64,000 bases of DNA from Clostridia bacterium (GTDB lineage: Bacteria; Bacillota; Clostridia; Oscillospirales; Acutalibacteraceae), in the NCBI GenBank assembly GCA_017507805.1, contig JAFWAC010000015.1:1-64000 (forward strand), written 5' to 3'. The translations under genes and the position numbers were made by a program. The notes below the pieces were generated by a model. That model saw only the letters and a list, made by a program, of their open reading frames with translations. It made no database searches and was not told where the DNA came from. How positions within the stretch are numbered: position 1 is the stretch's first letter; every line of letters starts with the position of its first letter. Positions 1 to 7,371 of the stretch are shown here, piece by piece.

Positions 1-29
1 CCGATAGACGGTCAGCCTAATAATGGGTT

Positions 30-74
30 AAAGAAATAACCGCACTTTTGGCGAGGGGCGGTTATTTCTTTTTT
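30..74. terminator. Hairpin terminator at the end of the holin-like toxin gene
   Basis: A perfect 14-bp inverted repeat (arms 30-43 and 58-71) starts AAAGAAATAACCGC and is followed by T-rich sequence on either strand. The stop codon of the minus-strand toxin lies inside the right arm, which fits a compact toxin transcript ending here. The plus-strand side also ends in a T run, so it may stop transcription in both directions. Confidence 0.7.
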
Positions 75-148
75 GTTATGTCAATAACAAGTGCGATAAT
101 TGCTACAACAAGTGAACCGAAAAGGAACAAAGTCTCGTAAGTAACCAT
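62..148 (-). CDS. Small holin-like toxin (type I toxin family)
   Basis: This 28-residue protein begins MVTYETLFLFGSLVVAIIAL, continues with VIDI and ends with three lysines. A short polar head, one hydrophobic helix (about residues 7-24) and a basic tail match the putative holin-like toxin family of Firmicutes, whose members are membrane peptides often run as type I toxin-antitoxin pairs with an antisense RNA. The start is fixed by a strong GGAGGGG site 7-8 nt upstream. It has its own consensus promoter at 254-282 and a terminator overlapping its stop. It lies outside the lysS-linked element. The antitoxin RNA is not identified. Confidence 0.75.
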   Translation of the reverse strand: MVTYETLFLFGSLVVAIIALVIDITKKK

Positions 149-153
149 TGACA

Positions 154-190
154 CCCCTCCTTTCATTTAGGAGGGAAAAGTGCCCCTCCT
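154..190 (-). promoter_or_regulatory. Two-state Shine-Dalgarno switch in the toxin leader
   Basis: On the minus-strand transcript three complementary blocks occur in order: AGGAGGG (190-184), CCCTCCT (175-169) and the toxin's own AGGAGGG (161-155). The middle block can pair with the first, leaving the ribosome site free, or with the third, hiding it. Mutually exclusive pairing of this kind is a known way that type I toxin messages are held untranslated. The complementarity is seen directly; the regulatory role is inferred. Confidence 0.55.
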
Positions 191-253
191 TAGTAAAGAA
201 GGGCTAACCGCCTACCGTTATGGTAGCCTCTAAGGGTGCAAAGCACCGTTACT

Positions 254-282
254 ATAATACAACTTTCGGCACTATTTGTCAA
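254..282 (-). promoter_or_regulatory. Sigma-A promoter of the holin-like toxin
   Basis: On the minus strand, TTGACA (282-277) and TATTAT (259-254) are separated by exactly 17 nt. Transcription would start near 247, giving a leader of about 100 nt that also contains a CTACC/GGTAG hairpin before the Shine-Dalgarno switch. Confidence 0.75.
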
Positions 283-402
283 TCGTGCGTTAGGGCTTCA
301 AAGCCGCTGATGACGGTACTTTCCTTGATGTTTACTAACGCAAGTTTACGTATCTCTACATAACTTTTAGAAAAATAATTTTATAAATTTTAGATATAAT
401 GA

Positions 403-429
403 AAGCGCCGTGCGAACTGCACGGCGCTT
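403..429. terminator. GC-rich hairpin in the left flank
   Basis: An 11-bp perfect inverted repeat AAGCGCCGTGC with a 5-nt loop, followed on the plus strand by GATCTTT. It looks like a terminator with a weak T tract. No gene is seen between it and the att site at 533-592, so what it terminates is unclear. Confidence 0.4.
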
Positions 430-532
430 GATCTTTAGCCTATCATAGTGACTTTTCTCTGCAAACTTCTTTGTGAAAATTGGCGTAGTAGTTGGCGTAG
501 TGGCGTGGTTTTTAGGATTCCAAACCACCGCG

Positions 533-592
533 AACCCGCATAACTACTGGGTTTCTTTGAACTGTATTAGTCCAACGGTTTCATCGTAGGGA
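533..592. other. Left attachment site: displaced copy of the lysS 3' end
   Basis: Positions 565-592 match 18896-18923 at 25 of 28 bases. On the minus strand this encodes PTMKPLD and stop, exactly as in lysS, and the three differences are all synonymous third positions. The similarity continues past the stop codon into an AACCC-GCATAA block (533-543 against 18873-18884), probably the lysS terminator. Upstream of the last eight codons the similarity to lysS ends. This is the pattern left by a tyrosine integrase that targets the 3' end of a gene and restores its reading frame. Confidence 0.8.
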
Positions 593-726
593 GAGAAAAA
601 CGGTTTATCATAACACCACATATCCTCTCATATCCAACTCATAAAATATCCTGTAAAATAGCGGTTTTGAGACATTTACATTACTTCGCATATTGTATCT
701 CTAAATCGGCATATTTTCTCGGATAT
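593..726. other. AT-rich noncoding left end of the element
   Basis: No gene or convincing promoter is seen between the left att copy and the arm-type repeat. The stretch is low-complexity AT-rich DNA with TATCC repeats (617-640 region). It may hold accessory integrase or excisionase sites, which cannot be told from sequence alone. Confidence 0.4.
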
Positions 727-773
727 TTTGGGTAAATTCAGGGTAAAAAGGGTAATTTTAGGGTAATTTCAAT
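727..773 (+). repeat. Left arm-type direct repeat (GGGTAA motifs)
   Basis: This 47-bp stretch contains four GGGTAA copies and matches 18802-18848 at 39 of 47 positions in the same orientation. The two copies lie inside the left and right att sites, as expected for binding sites of the N-terminal domain of a Tn916-like integrase. Binding is inferred from position and similarity. Confidence 0.65.
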
Positions 774-856
774 TTTTAAATTAACCTCATTTATCCATCT
801 CTATTACGGTTAAGATTATAGCATAATTATATTTAAAAATCAAGTTTAAATTATAC

Positions 857-1062
857 TTACCAACCTACCCTGTTTCGCTATTTATAATAATAGTTTTTTT
901 ACATTAAAAATGATTGATTTTCAAAACCAACCATTTTTCATAATTCAAAAAACAGTTGAATTAACTTTATCCAAAATCATTCTAAAATATAACCGAATAA
1001 TATTTCGCCAACAAAATGTAAATTACTTTTTTATTGAACCATGATAATTGGTCGGTTGGTAA
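857..1062. repeat. Intergenic block A bounded by inverted TTACCAACC / GGTTGGTAA
   Basis: TTACCAACC at 857-865 and its reverse complement at 1054-1062 enclose about 200 bp of AT-rich DNA. The same layout recurs at 13410-13713 and 15974-16122. A further half-motif AACCAACC lies at 925-932. No open reading frame is seen inside. Confidence 0.55.
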
Positions 1063-1092
1063 ATGTTATCTTCAGTCAAAAAAGTTTTTCGA

Positions 1093-1140
1093 GTTATAAC
1101 CGCAAAACTTTTAAAAAATAGTAAGAGTTGCGGTTATAAC
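1093..1140. repeat. 13-bp perfect inverted repeat before the first element operon
   Basis: Arms GTTATAACCGCAA (1093-1105) and its complement (1128-1140) are separated by 22 bp. No T tract follows, so it does not look like a terminator. An operator, or a transfer or replication origin, are the likely alternatives. Confidence 0.5.
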
Positions 1141-1187
1141 CATAAAAAAGTCAGGTAAATAAAAAACAAAAAATTCGTAAAAAGCAC

Positions 1188-1216
1188 TTGGCTTTAGAGG
1201 TAAAATATGGTATAAT
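1188..1216 (+). promoter_or_regulatory. Promoter of the left element operon
   Basis: TTGGCT and a consensus TATAAT are spaced by 17 nt. The transcript would begin near 1223 and meet a hairpin terminator at 1269-1320 before reaching the first gene at 1464. Confidence 0.65.
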
Positions 1217-1222
1217 TAAGAC

Positions 1223-1320
1223 ACAAACTTAATAGTGCTTATCACATATAACATATTTAAATTTTAGGACTTACATATCATACTTTCTTGACGGTAGAGT
1301 ATCGATATGTAAGTTTTTTT
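1223..1320 (+). ncRNA. Candidate short RNA or attenuated leader
   Basis: Transcription from the promoter at 1188-1216 would run about 100 nt to a strong hairpin. Its arms ACTTACATATC (1269-1279) and GATATGTAAGT (1304-1314) have an extra ATACT/AGTAT inner stem, and seven T residues follow. No start codon with a ribosome site is seen inside. It is either a free small RNA or an attenuator for the genes from 1464 on. Confidence 0.5.
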
Positions 1321-1384
1321 CATCTCTTTATTTCTGTTTTCTGGCGACAGAAAAATCTCTCTGTGTGTGTTTGTTTTTAGGATG

Positions 1385-1456
1385 TCCTCCAATACAAAAA
1401 TCCTCCATCAAGACGGCAGTGGGCCAGACATTGCCGCACTACATAATCAAAGGAGG
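1385..1456 (+). promoter_or_regulatory. Structured leader with anti-Shine-Dalgarno blocks
   Basis: Two TCCTCC blocks (1385-1390 and 1401-1406) are complementary to the AAAGGAGG ribosome site of the next gene (1449-1456). Between them and that site lies an 8-bp hairpin, CGGCAGTG / CATTGCCG (1414-1421 and 1429-1436). The leader could mask the ribosome site. The pairing potential is seen; regulation is inferred. Confidence 0.45.
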
Positions 1457-1463
1457 TTAAAAA

Positions 1464-1658
1464 ATGTTAAAAATTTTAATTCAGAAGTTTATCGATGATA
1501 AACCGCAGTTTAATCGTTCCCCATATCAATTGAAAGAAGCGATTGAAATGGAATTGCCGAAAAATTTTGAGTGCATTGTTATACACAGGTTGTCTTCAAA
1601 TACCATCAATGTCTATGGTATTTCTAAAGAATATGAAACCGAGGTGATAGTTTTATGA
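1464..1658 (+). CDS. Hypothetical 64-residue protein
   Basis: Unrecognised small protein beginning MLKILIQKFIDDKPQF. It has mixed charge and no signal peptide or membrane segment. A near-perfect AAAGGAGG site 7 nt upstream supports the start. Its stop overlaps the next start in an ATGA, so the two are probably translated together. It opens the plus-strand run that includes the serine recombinase, and may be an accessory or regulatory protein of the element, but nothing in the sequence shows a function. Confidence 0.65.
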   Translation: MLKILIQKFIDDKPQFNRSPYQLKEAIEMELPKNFECIVIHRLSSNTINVYGISKEYETEVIVL

Positions 1659-1972
1659 CTTCTAAATCTTTTCTTGAGCAACTGTACTATGGGAATATTT
1701 CGCCAGTAGAAAGAAGCCTAAATCCAAAAAGTAAAACTTGCAAAATTATGAAGGCTGTGAGTGATGAGATTGAAAAGTTCAATTCAAAACTTTCAGAAGA
1801 TATGCAAAAAGAACTCGACAGACTTTTATCGCTAAAAACAACTGAATCTTGTCAGATGGAGTTAGATGGATTTATCTATGGTTGTCGTTTCATTTTTAGA
1901 CTGTTAATTGCCTGTATGGGCGATGAAAACAACGATTTTAAAATTGAAGAAATTCTAAATTTTGGAGGATAG
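1655..1972 (+). CDS. Hypothetical 105-residue protein
   Basis: Unrecognised, mostly alpha-helical, soluble protein with three cysteines in the C-terminal part (ESCQ, YGCRF, IACM). It overlaps the preceding gene by 4 nt and is followed 3 nt later by the serine recombinase, with a GGAGG between. This is a typical compact element operon. Short helical proteins of this kind occur beside recombinases in many Firmicute elements, but the family is not identified here. Confidence 0.65.
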   Translation: MTSKSFLEQLYYGNISPVERSLNPKSKTCKIMKAVSDEIEKFNSKLSEDMQKELDRLLSLKTTESCQMELDGFIYGCRFIFRLLIACMGDENNDFKIEEILNFGG

Positions 1973-1975
1973 TGT

Positions 1976-2560
1976 ATGAAGTACGGTTATATAAGAGTTT
2001 CTAGCAAAAGTCAAGAACAGAATACTTCATTACAGTCACAAAGGGAGGCAGTTAAAACTGCAGGTGCTGAAATTATTGTAGAAGAAATATATACAGGCGG
2101 TACAGTAAAAGACAGACCTGAATTTGTAAAACTCATTTCCTTGTTAAAGGAAGGAGATGAACTTATTGTTGTAAAACTTGACAGGTTTGCAAGAACCGTA
2201 TCCGAGGGTTCAATTCTTGCAAAGCAATTATACGATAGCGGTATCACCTTAAATATTTTAAATATGGGTAAAATCGAAAATAGCGGAATAGGTGCATTGT
2301 TGTTAAATGTAATGCTGTGTTTTGCACAGTATGAAAAAGATATGATAAATGAACGATGCAGAGAAGGTCGAATTATTGCAAGGCAAAATCCAAAATATCG
2401 TGACGGGCGACCAAAGAAATTTCATCGAGAACAAATTAACCTTGCTTTGTCATTGCTTGATGAAGGTAAGAGTTATAGGACTGTTTCAGAAATGACTGGC
2501 ATATCAAAATCAACGATGATTAGAGCAAAAAAGAAGATTACTTCTGACACCGAATTATGA
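1976..2560 (+). CDS. Serine recombinase of the resolvase/invertase family
   Basis: A protein of 194 residues, the usual size for a small resolvase or invertase. It begins MKYGYIRVSSKSQEQ, with the catalytic serine in the RVSS segment (residues 8-10) as in the family. The LDRFART segment near residue 70 and the E helix around residue 110 follow. The C-terminal part (about 145-190) forms a helix-turn-helix ending GISKSTMIRAKKK that would bind the recombination site. The start has a GGAGG 8 nt upstream. It may resolve replication multimers of the element or invert DNA. Integration into lysS is better assigned to the tyrosine integrase. No clear res site was found. Confidence 0.9.
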   Translation: MKYGYIRVSSKSQEQNTSLQSQREAVKTAGAEIIVEEIYTGGTVKDRPEFVKLISLLKEGDELIVVKLDRFARTVSEGSILAKQLYDSGITLNILNMGKIENSGIGALLLNVMLCFAQYEKDMINERCREGRIIARQNPKYRDGRPKKFHREQINLALSLLDEGKSYRTVSEMTGISKSTMIRAKKKITSDTEL

Positions 2561-2638
2561 CACCTCGCAAACCCAGTATTTACGGGCTTTTAAAATCGGT
2601 GTCAAAACTTAAAATATTTGAAATGGTTAGGATGCTAT

Positions 2639-3214
2639 ATGAAAAATGTAAAAATTATATTTAGTCTTGTTTTAATTATTGCATTATCATTTACTATCGT
2701 TTTTGCTTTTACAAACACCTACAAACAAAATAGGTCTGGTGGATATAGTTCGGTCTGTACCCTAACCGAGCAGGATAAAGAGTGGATAATAGAAAACTTT
2801 TCACAATATAACACTGTTGAAGATTTAATTGTCGGTATTAATGATTATATCTGCAAGAATTATAGATATGTAGACAAAAACTATATCCAGCACTTTGATT
2901 TTGCAGAAACGGTAAAAAGCAAAAGTGGTTTGTGTTTTGATTTTGCTTCTATGCAAAAATGTATAATAACCGTCATTTCCGAATATAACGGATGGGATAC
3001 TGTAAAAGTGTATGTAGCAGATGTGGAAACACGAACAGATGCACATAGTTACAATTTTATTTGTGTTGGTGATAAAAAATATTTCTCGGACCCGACCACT
3101 AACTTGACCCGTTATAAAAAAGGTAAGAAAGTTGTTTACTATGAGGATATTGGCGATTTAAGTTTCGAAGAATATGCGAATTCTTATAACGAGGAAATTT
3201 TTAATTATCATTGA
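2639..3214 (+). CDS. Transglutaminase-like protein with signal peptide or membrane anchor
   Basis: An in-frame ATG at 2618 exists, but 2639 has an AGGA 6 nt upstream and gives a clean signal sequence, so 2639 is preferred (191 residues). After the hydrophobic N-terminus (about residues 4-24) the body has a transglutaminase-like layout: cysteine in GLCFDFA, histidine in DAHSYNF and aspartate in YFSDPT. That is the Cys-His-Asp triad order of the superfamily. It probably acts outside the membrane as a protease-like or cross-linking enzyme. It is encoded 15 nt before a small membrane protein, suggesting a pair. Its role in the element is unknown. Confidence 0.75.
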   Translation: MKNVKIIFSLVLIIALSFTIVFAFTNTYKQNRSGGYSSVCTLTEQDKEWIIENFSQYNTVEDLIVGINDYICKNYRYVDKNYIQHFDFAETVKSKSGLCFDFASMQKCIITVISEYNGWDTVKVYVADVETRTDAHSYNFICVGDKKYFSDPTTNLTRYKKGKKVVYYEDIGDLSFEEYANSYNEEIFNYH

Positions 3215-3228
3215 AGGAAGGGGTATAA

Positions 3229-3570
3229 ATGAGTTACTTTTTTATTGTTGTAGCAATGACAAATTTGATATTGCAGGGGCAATCTCGCAACATAGTATTT
3301 TTTTATGTTTTTGTAGTTTGTATTGTAAATGGATTTCTGCTGTTGTTTATGGAAACAAAGACAGGAAAAATTGCCTCTTTGTCTTCGATACTATTGTATA
3401 TGATTTTGTCTGCGATATCGTTGTATTACCATTTCTTGTACGGTTGTGTGATAAATGATTATATTATAATTATGACAGAAGCAGTTATACTTTCAATGCT
3501 GACCGCAATTTCAATCTTACCCATCAAGAATTCCCGACAGAATAAATCTGTCGGGATTATTTTTTCTTGA
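3229..3570 (+). CDS. Small multi-pass membrane protein, function unknown
   Basis: A 113-residue, strongly hydrophobic protein with about four predicted membrane helices separated by short polar loops such as METKTGK. A GGAAGG upstream supports the start. The last 13 codons run through the hairpin terminator at 3532-3566, so the C-terminus is encoded by terminator sequence. It directly follows the exported transglutaminase-like protein and may be its membrane partner. A shifted frame (3174-3458) is also open but lacks a ribosome site. Confidence 0.6.
   Translation: MSYFFIVVAMTNLILQGQSRNIVFFYVFVVCIVNGFLLLFMETKTGKIASLSSILLYMILSAISLYYHFLYGCVINDYIIIMTEAVILSMLTAISILPIKNSRQNKSVGIIFS
3532..3566 (+). 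terminator. Rho-independent terminator
   Basis: A 9-bp perfect stem TCCCGACAG / CTGTCGGGA with a 7-nt loop, followed by TTATTTTTTC. It ends the left element operon and lies inside the end of the membrane protein gene. Confidence 0.85.
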
Positions 3571-3635
3571 AAAATAAATGAAAATCTAGAATCCTTTAGT
3601 ATCTTAATTTTTAATATACTGGAGGAATTTTTATT

Positions 3636-4019
3636 ATGACAAAAACACAAATTAAAAGAGGAAAAATATTTTTCGCAGATATCCCTAAAACGGTTGGGTC
3701 AACTTATTTCGGAAAAAGGCCTGTACTCATACTGTCGAATAATCTCAATAATAAATTTGCAAAAACGGTAACCGCAATCCCATGCACATCTCGCACTGGA
3801 ATTAGCCGAGGTGGAAAAAAGAAAGACTTGCCGACTCATGTATACATACCTCAAGAGCAAGAAGGCACAGGCTTCGCAAGGGACACTATCGTTATGTGCG
3901 AGAATATTTGCAATTATTCTGTAGATATTTTAGAAGAGTGTATTGGAAAAATCGATGAAAATTCAGAGTTGATGCGAGAGATTGAAAATGCAGTCCGAAT
4001 ACAAATTGGTATTGGATAA
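3636..4019 (+). CDS. MazF/PemK-family toxin, no adjacent antitoxin
   Basis: A 127-residue protein with the MazF/PemK fold signature: an N-terminal strand RGKIFFADI, a conserved RPVLILSNN (about residues 28-36), an AIPCTSR strand and a long variable loop. The family consists mainly of ribosome-independent mRNA endoribonucleases paired with an upstream MazE-like antitoxin. Here the upstream DNA is a terminator, and no small antitoxin gene lies on either side, so it is solitary. It has a GGAGG site 9 nt upstream and its own terminator. It may have been recruited as a regulator or depend on an unlinked antitoxin. Confidence 0.8.
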   Translation: MTKTQIKRGKIFFADIPKTVGSTYFGKRPVLILSNNLNNKFAKTVTAIPCTSRTGISRGGKKKDLPTHVYIPQEQEGTGFARDTIVMCENICNYSVDILEECIGKIDENSELMREIENAVRIQIGIG

Positions 4020-4020
4020 C

Positions 4021-4056
4021 AAAAAGCACGGTTGCCCTCCGTGCTTTTTGTTTTTT
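4021..4056. terminator. Bidirectional terminator between the MazF-like gene and hsdR
   Basis: An 11-bp perfect stem AAAAAGCACGG (arms 4021-4031 and 4039-4049) with T-rich sequence on both sides. It lies between the convergent ends of the MazF-like gene and hsdR and can serve both. Confidence 0.85.
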
Positions 4057-4065
4057 GTATTAAGA

Positions 4066-7000
4066 TTATGCTGCCAGAGCATTGGCATTGATAGATTTAA
4101 TAATCTTCATAATATCCATCCAGACTACCGTATCGGTAAAGACATCATCAAGAGTGCCTTTGTTGGTGAACGGTGCTTCCTGCATGACTGCAAAATTCTT
4201 CATCATACCGTTCTGCACGATGTAGTTGATGATTTGGTTTACGAAGTAAATCTGTCTATCATCGAGGTTTACATCGTTAAGATACTTTGAAAATGCTTCT
4301 TTCGCAGAATTTATATCAAGACCAACAATCTCTCGAACGAGTTCGCCAAGAGGCTTGTCCTTGTATTCCTGCTGATAATCTTCCTTTGTACCGAGTTCCG
4401 ACCACAGTATTTTTTCCAGTTCCGCAATATCTGCAGTAGTCAAAGGTTTATTGGTGTGCAGTTTGGCAATAACTTCATTGTCCATATGTTGACGGATATA
4501 GTGATTAACCTTTGCTCTGTAATTCGGTAAATCGCCACCATTGGGTTCGTATGGGTTCTGCACCATATTTATTATATCATCAGTAAAGTCGGTGGTATAG
4601 GGTTGCCATTCGATGACAGGAATATATTTAATAATATCTCTGATTTCCTTACGGATAAACTCAAAGTCGTTAATATCTGCCCGTTCAACATAATCGGTGT
4701 GTAAGATTTTATCAAGCAGTTCGCTCTTTTCTTTTACTGCGGGAATTGTAGAAACCGTTGCAACAGCACGAACCTTACCCATCAAATCTTTTATGCCTTT
4801 TTGATATATATTACCAGCAATATAACCCAGTTCAATAGCATACATAAGTGCATCAAATCGAACTGCATTGATTTCGTCTTCATAAGGCAATACCAATGGT
4901 GCGATTTCGTCCTGCAACTGTGAAATATCTAACGGGGTCAATGCTTCGTAATTCTTCTTATCAGAGTACAGGTCAACAAACTTCAAATGCTGTTTAACAG
5001 CAAAGTTATCACGGTTCAACTGATGCACCTTTTCTACAAGTTCATCAATAAGAGAGGTGCGGAAGGCAATCAGTTCCTCGGTTTGATATACCAAGTCCTG
5101 CAACTTATAAACCAAGTTCACTTTAAGGTTGAAAATTCTCTGTTGTACCGAAATGGTAGTAGGTACATTTTTACCGTTTTTATGTGTGCGGAAGAACTCA
5201 AAGTTTCCGCAGAAGTCAAATATGTAGAAGAGTTTTTTATCCTCTCCATCGAGCAGAGCAGGACATAAACGGGTGCCACGACCAATCATCTGCCAGAACT
5301 TCGCCTTGCTCATAACCTTCTTGAAGAAAACAAGGTTCACAACCTCTGGAACGTCGATACCAGTATCCATCATATCAACGGAAACAACGATTTGAGGCAT
5401 TTTTTGGGGGTCAGAGAATTCGTCAATAAGACTTTGAGAGTAATTGGTATAGTTATCAATTACACGGCAGAAATTGGGCGAGAAATTTGGATATTCCTTG
5501 CCGAAAATTTCGTAGATTTTCTCTGCATGGCGATGGTTCTTTGCAAAGATAATGGTTTTACCTATCTTGTTGCCGTAGTCGATGCGGATACCTTTTTCCA
5601 TCAGGATGCCGAGCACCTTGCGGATAGTATCCTCATTGAAAATCTTCTCGTTCAGAGCAGAACTATCTATTCGCTCTGGCATAGAACCGTCTTCGGTAGC
5701 AAATAGGTTTTCATATTCTTCTTTGTCTTCGTCAGACAGGTCATCATAAACAATGCCGTCTTCCATCAGTTTCAGAGTGGTCTCTACCGTCTCATAAGGA
5801 ACAAGATACTTGTCTTCAACCGCTTGGTCAAGTTCGTATCCGTAGGTGGGAACACCGCTTTCTAATTCGAAGATTTTATATGTATCCTTGTCAACTTCGT
5901 CTCTCGGTGTTGCCGTCAGACCAACAAGGTGGGCATCAAAATATGTAAAGATGTCTTTGTACTTGTTGTAGATACTGCGATGTGCCTCGTCGCAGATGAT
6001 AAGGTCGAAGTGACCAACGGTATAAAGTTTACCGCCTTTCTCGTCCTTTACATCGTCAATGCAGTGTATCATTGTCTGATATGTAGAGAATACACCACGA
6101 GCATTATAGTTTTCCTTGTCTTCACAAAGGTTTACTACCGACAGGTTCGGTAATAGGTTCACAAAGGCTCTCTTTGCCTGTGTAACGAGCGAATTACGGT
6201 CGGCAAGGAAAAGTACATTCTTAACCCATCCGTGTCTTAAAAGGACATCTACGATGGATATAACGGTTCTGGTCTTGCCAGAGCCAGTTGCCATTACGAG
6301 AAGAGCTTTACGGCGGTTTTCTTCATCAAAAGCACGGCATACTGCCTTGATTGCTTCTTTCTGGTAGTAACGGCCAGAAATATTGTCATCAACACGAACA
6401 TTTGTAAGGTGGGTTCTCATCGTGAGCTTATTAAACTCTTTCTCCAAGTCTCTCTTGGAATAGAAACCACTAACCTTGTGTTCGGGGTAATATCTATCGT
6501 TCCAAATACGGGTATCAAAACCGTTAGAAAGGAATATAATCGGTCTCCTGCCGAATTTCTGCTCTAACAAGTCGGCATACAATTTTGCCTGCTGTCTGCC
6601 GATGGCAACATCTTTACAGGTTCTCTTTGCTTCAATAACTGCAAGGGGTTTGCCATCATCACCGAACAAAACATAATCGGCATATCCCACTTCAGACTTA
6701 TTAGGCATACCAGCAAGTTCATATTCGTTGTACCAGTCTTTGCCTTCCACCCAACCTGCATCGATAAGCATAGTGTCGATATAAACCTTACGGGTCTTAA
6801 ATTCCGAAATATCAAGTGGTTTCGGAACATAATTGGGTTGTTGTTCTTCTCGTTTACTTGTGAGTTGTGCTTTGAGTGCTTTGTTTTCTTCGATAAGTTT
6901 TTCTATATCAACCGTAATTTCGGGAATAGGTGCAACAGGGGTAGGCTCTGCCTTTAATAACTCGGCATTAAAGGATATTTCTTCGTATTCATCGGCATAG

Positions 7001-7371
7001 CAATATGCCACAAAATCAAGGAAATAGAACAGGTTTTCAAGTGCCAATTCTGCCTGTTCGGGTTTAATATTTCGTGTCGAGTGTGCAGAAGTATTACCTA
7101 CAAGGCGAATAAAATCAATTCGGCGGAAAATATCGTTACCGACAATATCCTTAAATTCCACCGTATTGATAAGTGTAACGAAATTGTCCTGATACGGCAT
7201 AATAAGAGAACCGTCAACAGAATACATCCACTTGACAGCAAATTCCGCCGCTTTGCGAACATTAAAGACACAAGAAGCGGTATCTATACCGTACAATTTT
7301 TCGGCAGTTATTGCAATATCGGCAAAACTACTGAATTTTTCATCCTTTTTTAGAAAATCAAAGTTGGTCAT
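4066..7371 (-). CDS. hsdR: Type I restriction enzyme, R (endonuclease/translocase) subunit
   Basis: The 1101-residue protein is of full length for HsdR. It begins with a DUF4145-like domain (about 1-130) and a short coiled coil near 153-175. The restriction nuclease core follows, with D232 and the EAK motif at 247-249. The helicase motor has Walker A ATGSGKT (361-367) and DEAH (461-464), plus later motifs such as GLTATP and QMIGRGTR. It translocates and cuts DNA unmethylated at the HsdS target, working with HsdM and HsdS. It is the last gene of the operon and overlaps the preceding gene by 4 nt (ATGA). No disruption is seen. Confidence 0.97.
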   Translation of the reverse strand: MTNFDFLKKDEKFSSFADIAITAEKLYGIDTASCVFNVRKAAEFAVKWMYSVDGSLIMPYQDNFVTLINTVEFKDIVGNDIFRRIDFIRLVGNTSAHSTRNIKPEQAELALENLFYFLDFVAYCYADEYEEISFNAELLKAEPTPVAPIPEITVDIEKLIEENKALKAQLTSKREEQQPNYVPKPLDISEFKTRKVYIDTMLIDAGWVEGKDWYNEYELAGMPNKSEVGYADYVLFGDDGKPLAVIEAKRTCKDVAIGRQQAKLYADLLEQKFGRRPIIFLSNGFDTRIWNDRYYPEHKVSGFYSKRDLEKEFNKLTMRTHLTNVRVDDNISGRYYQKEAIKAVCRAFDEENRRKALLVMATGSGKTRTVISIVDVLLRHGWVKNVLFLADRNSLVTQAKRAFVNLLPNLSVVNLCEDKENYNARGVFSTYQTMIHCIDDVKDEKGGKLYTVGHFDLIICDEAHRSIYNKYKDIFTYFDAHLVGLTATPRDEVDKDTYKIFELESGVPTYGYELDQAVEDKYLVPYETVETTLKLMEDGIVYDDLSDEDKEEYENLFATEDGSMPERIDSSALNEKIFNEDTIRKVLGILMEKGIRIDYGNKIGKTIIFAKNHRHAEKIYEIFGKEYPNFSPNFCRVIDNYTNYSQSLIDEFSDPQKMPQIVVSVDMMDTGIDVPEVVNLVFFKKVMSKAKFWQMIGRGTRLCPALLDGEDKKLFYIFDFCGNFEFFRTHKNGKNVPTTISVQQRIFNLKVNLVYKLQDLVYQTEELIAFRTSLIDELVEKVHQLNRDNFAVKQHLKFVDLYSDKKNYEALTPLDISQLQDEIAPLVLPYEDEINAVRFDALMYAIELGYIAGNIYQKGIKDLMGKVRAVATVSTIPAVKEKSELLDKILHTDYVERADINDFEFIRKEIRDIIKYIPVIEWQPYTTDFTDDIINMVQNPYEPNGGDLPNYRAKVNHYIRQHMDNEVIAKLHTNKPLTTADIAELEKILWSELGTKEDYQQEYKDKPLGELVREIVGLDINSAKEAFSKYLNDVNLDDRQIYFVNQIINYIVQNGMMKNFAVMQEAPFTNKGTLDDVFTDTVVWMDIMKIIKSINANALAA

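Noticed and set aside
483-560. GGCGTAGTAG repeats and a CGAACCCGCATAA stretch that looked like a possible tRNA 3' end
   Set aside because: No cloverleaf could be built; the stretch is better explained as the lysS terminator-side similarity of the att site.
2546-2603. GACACCGA / TCGGTGTC inverted repeat after the serine recombinase
   Set aside because: Eight-base arms 42 bp apart without a T tract; could be a recombination site but nothing beyond the short arms supports it.
3174-3458. Open plus frame overlapping the small membrane protein
   Set aside because: It has no ribosome site, starts inside the preceding gene and the alternative frame at 3229 gives a better membrane protein with a GGAAGG upstream.
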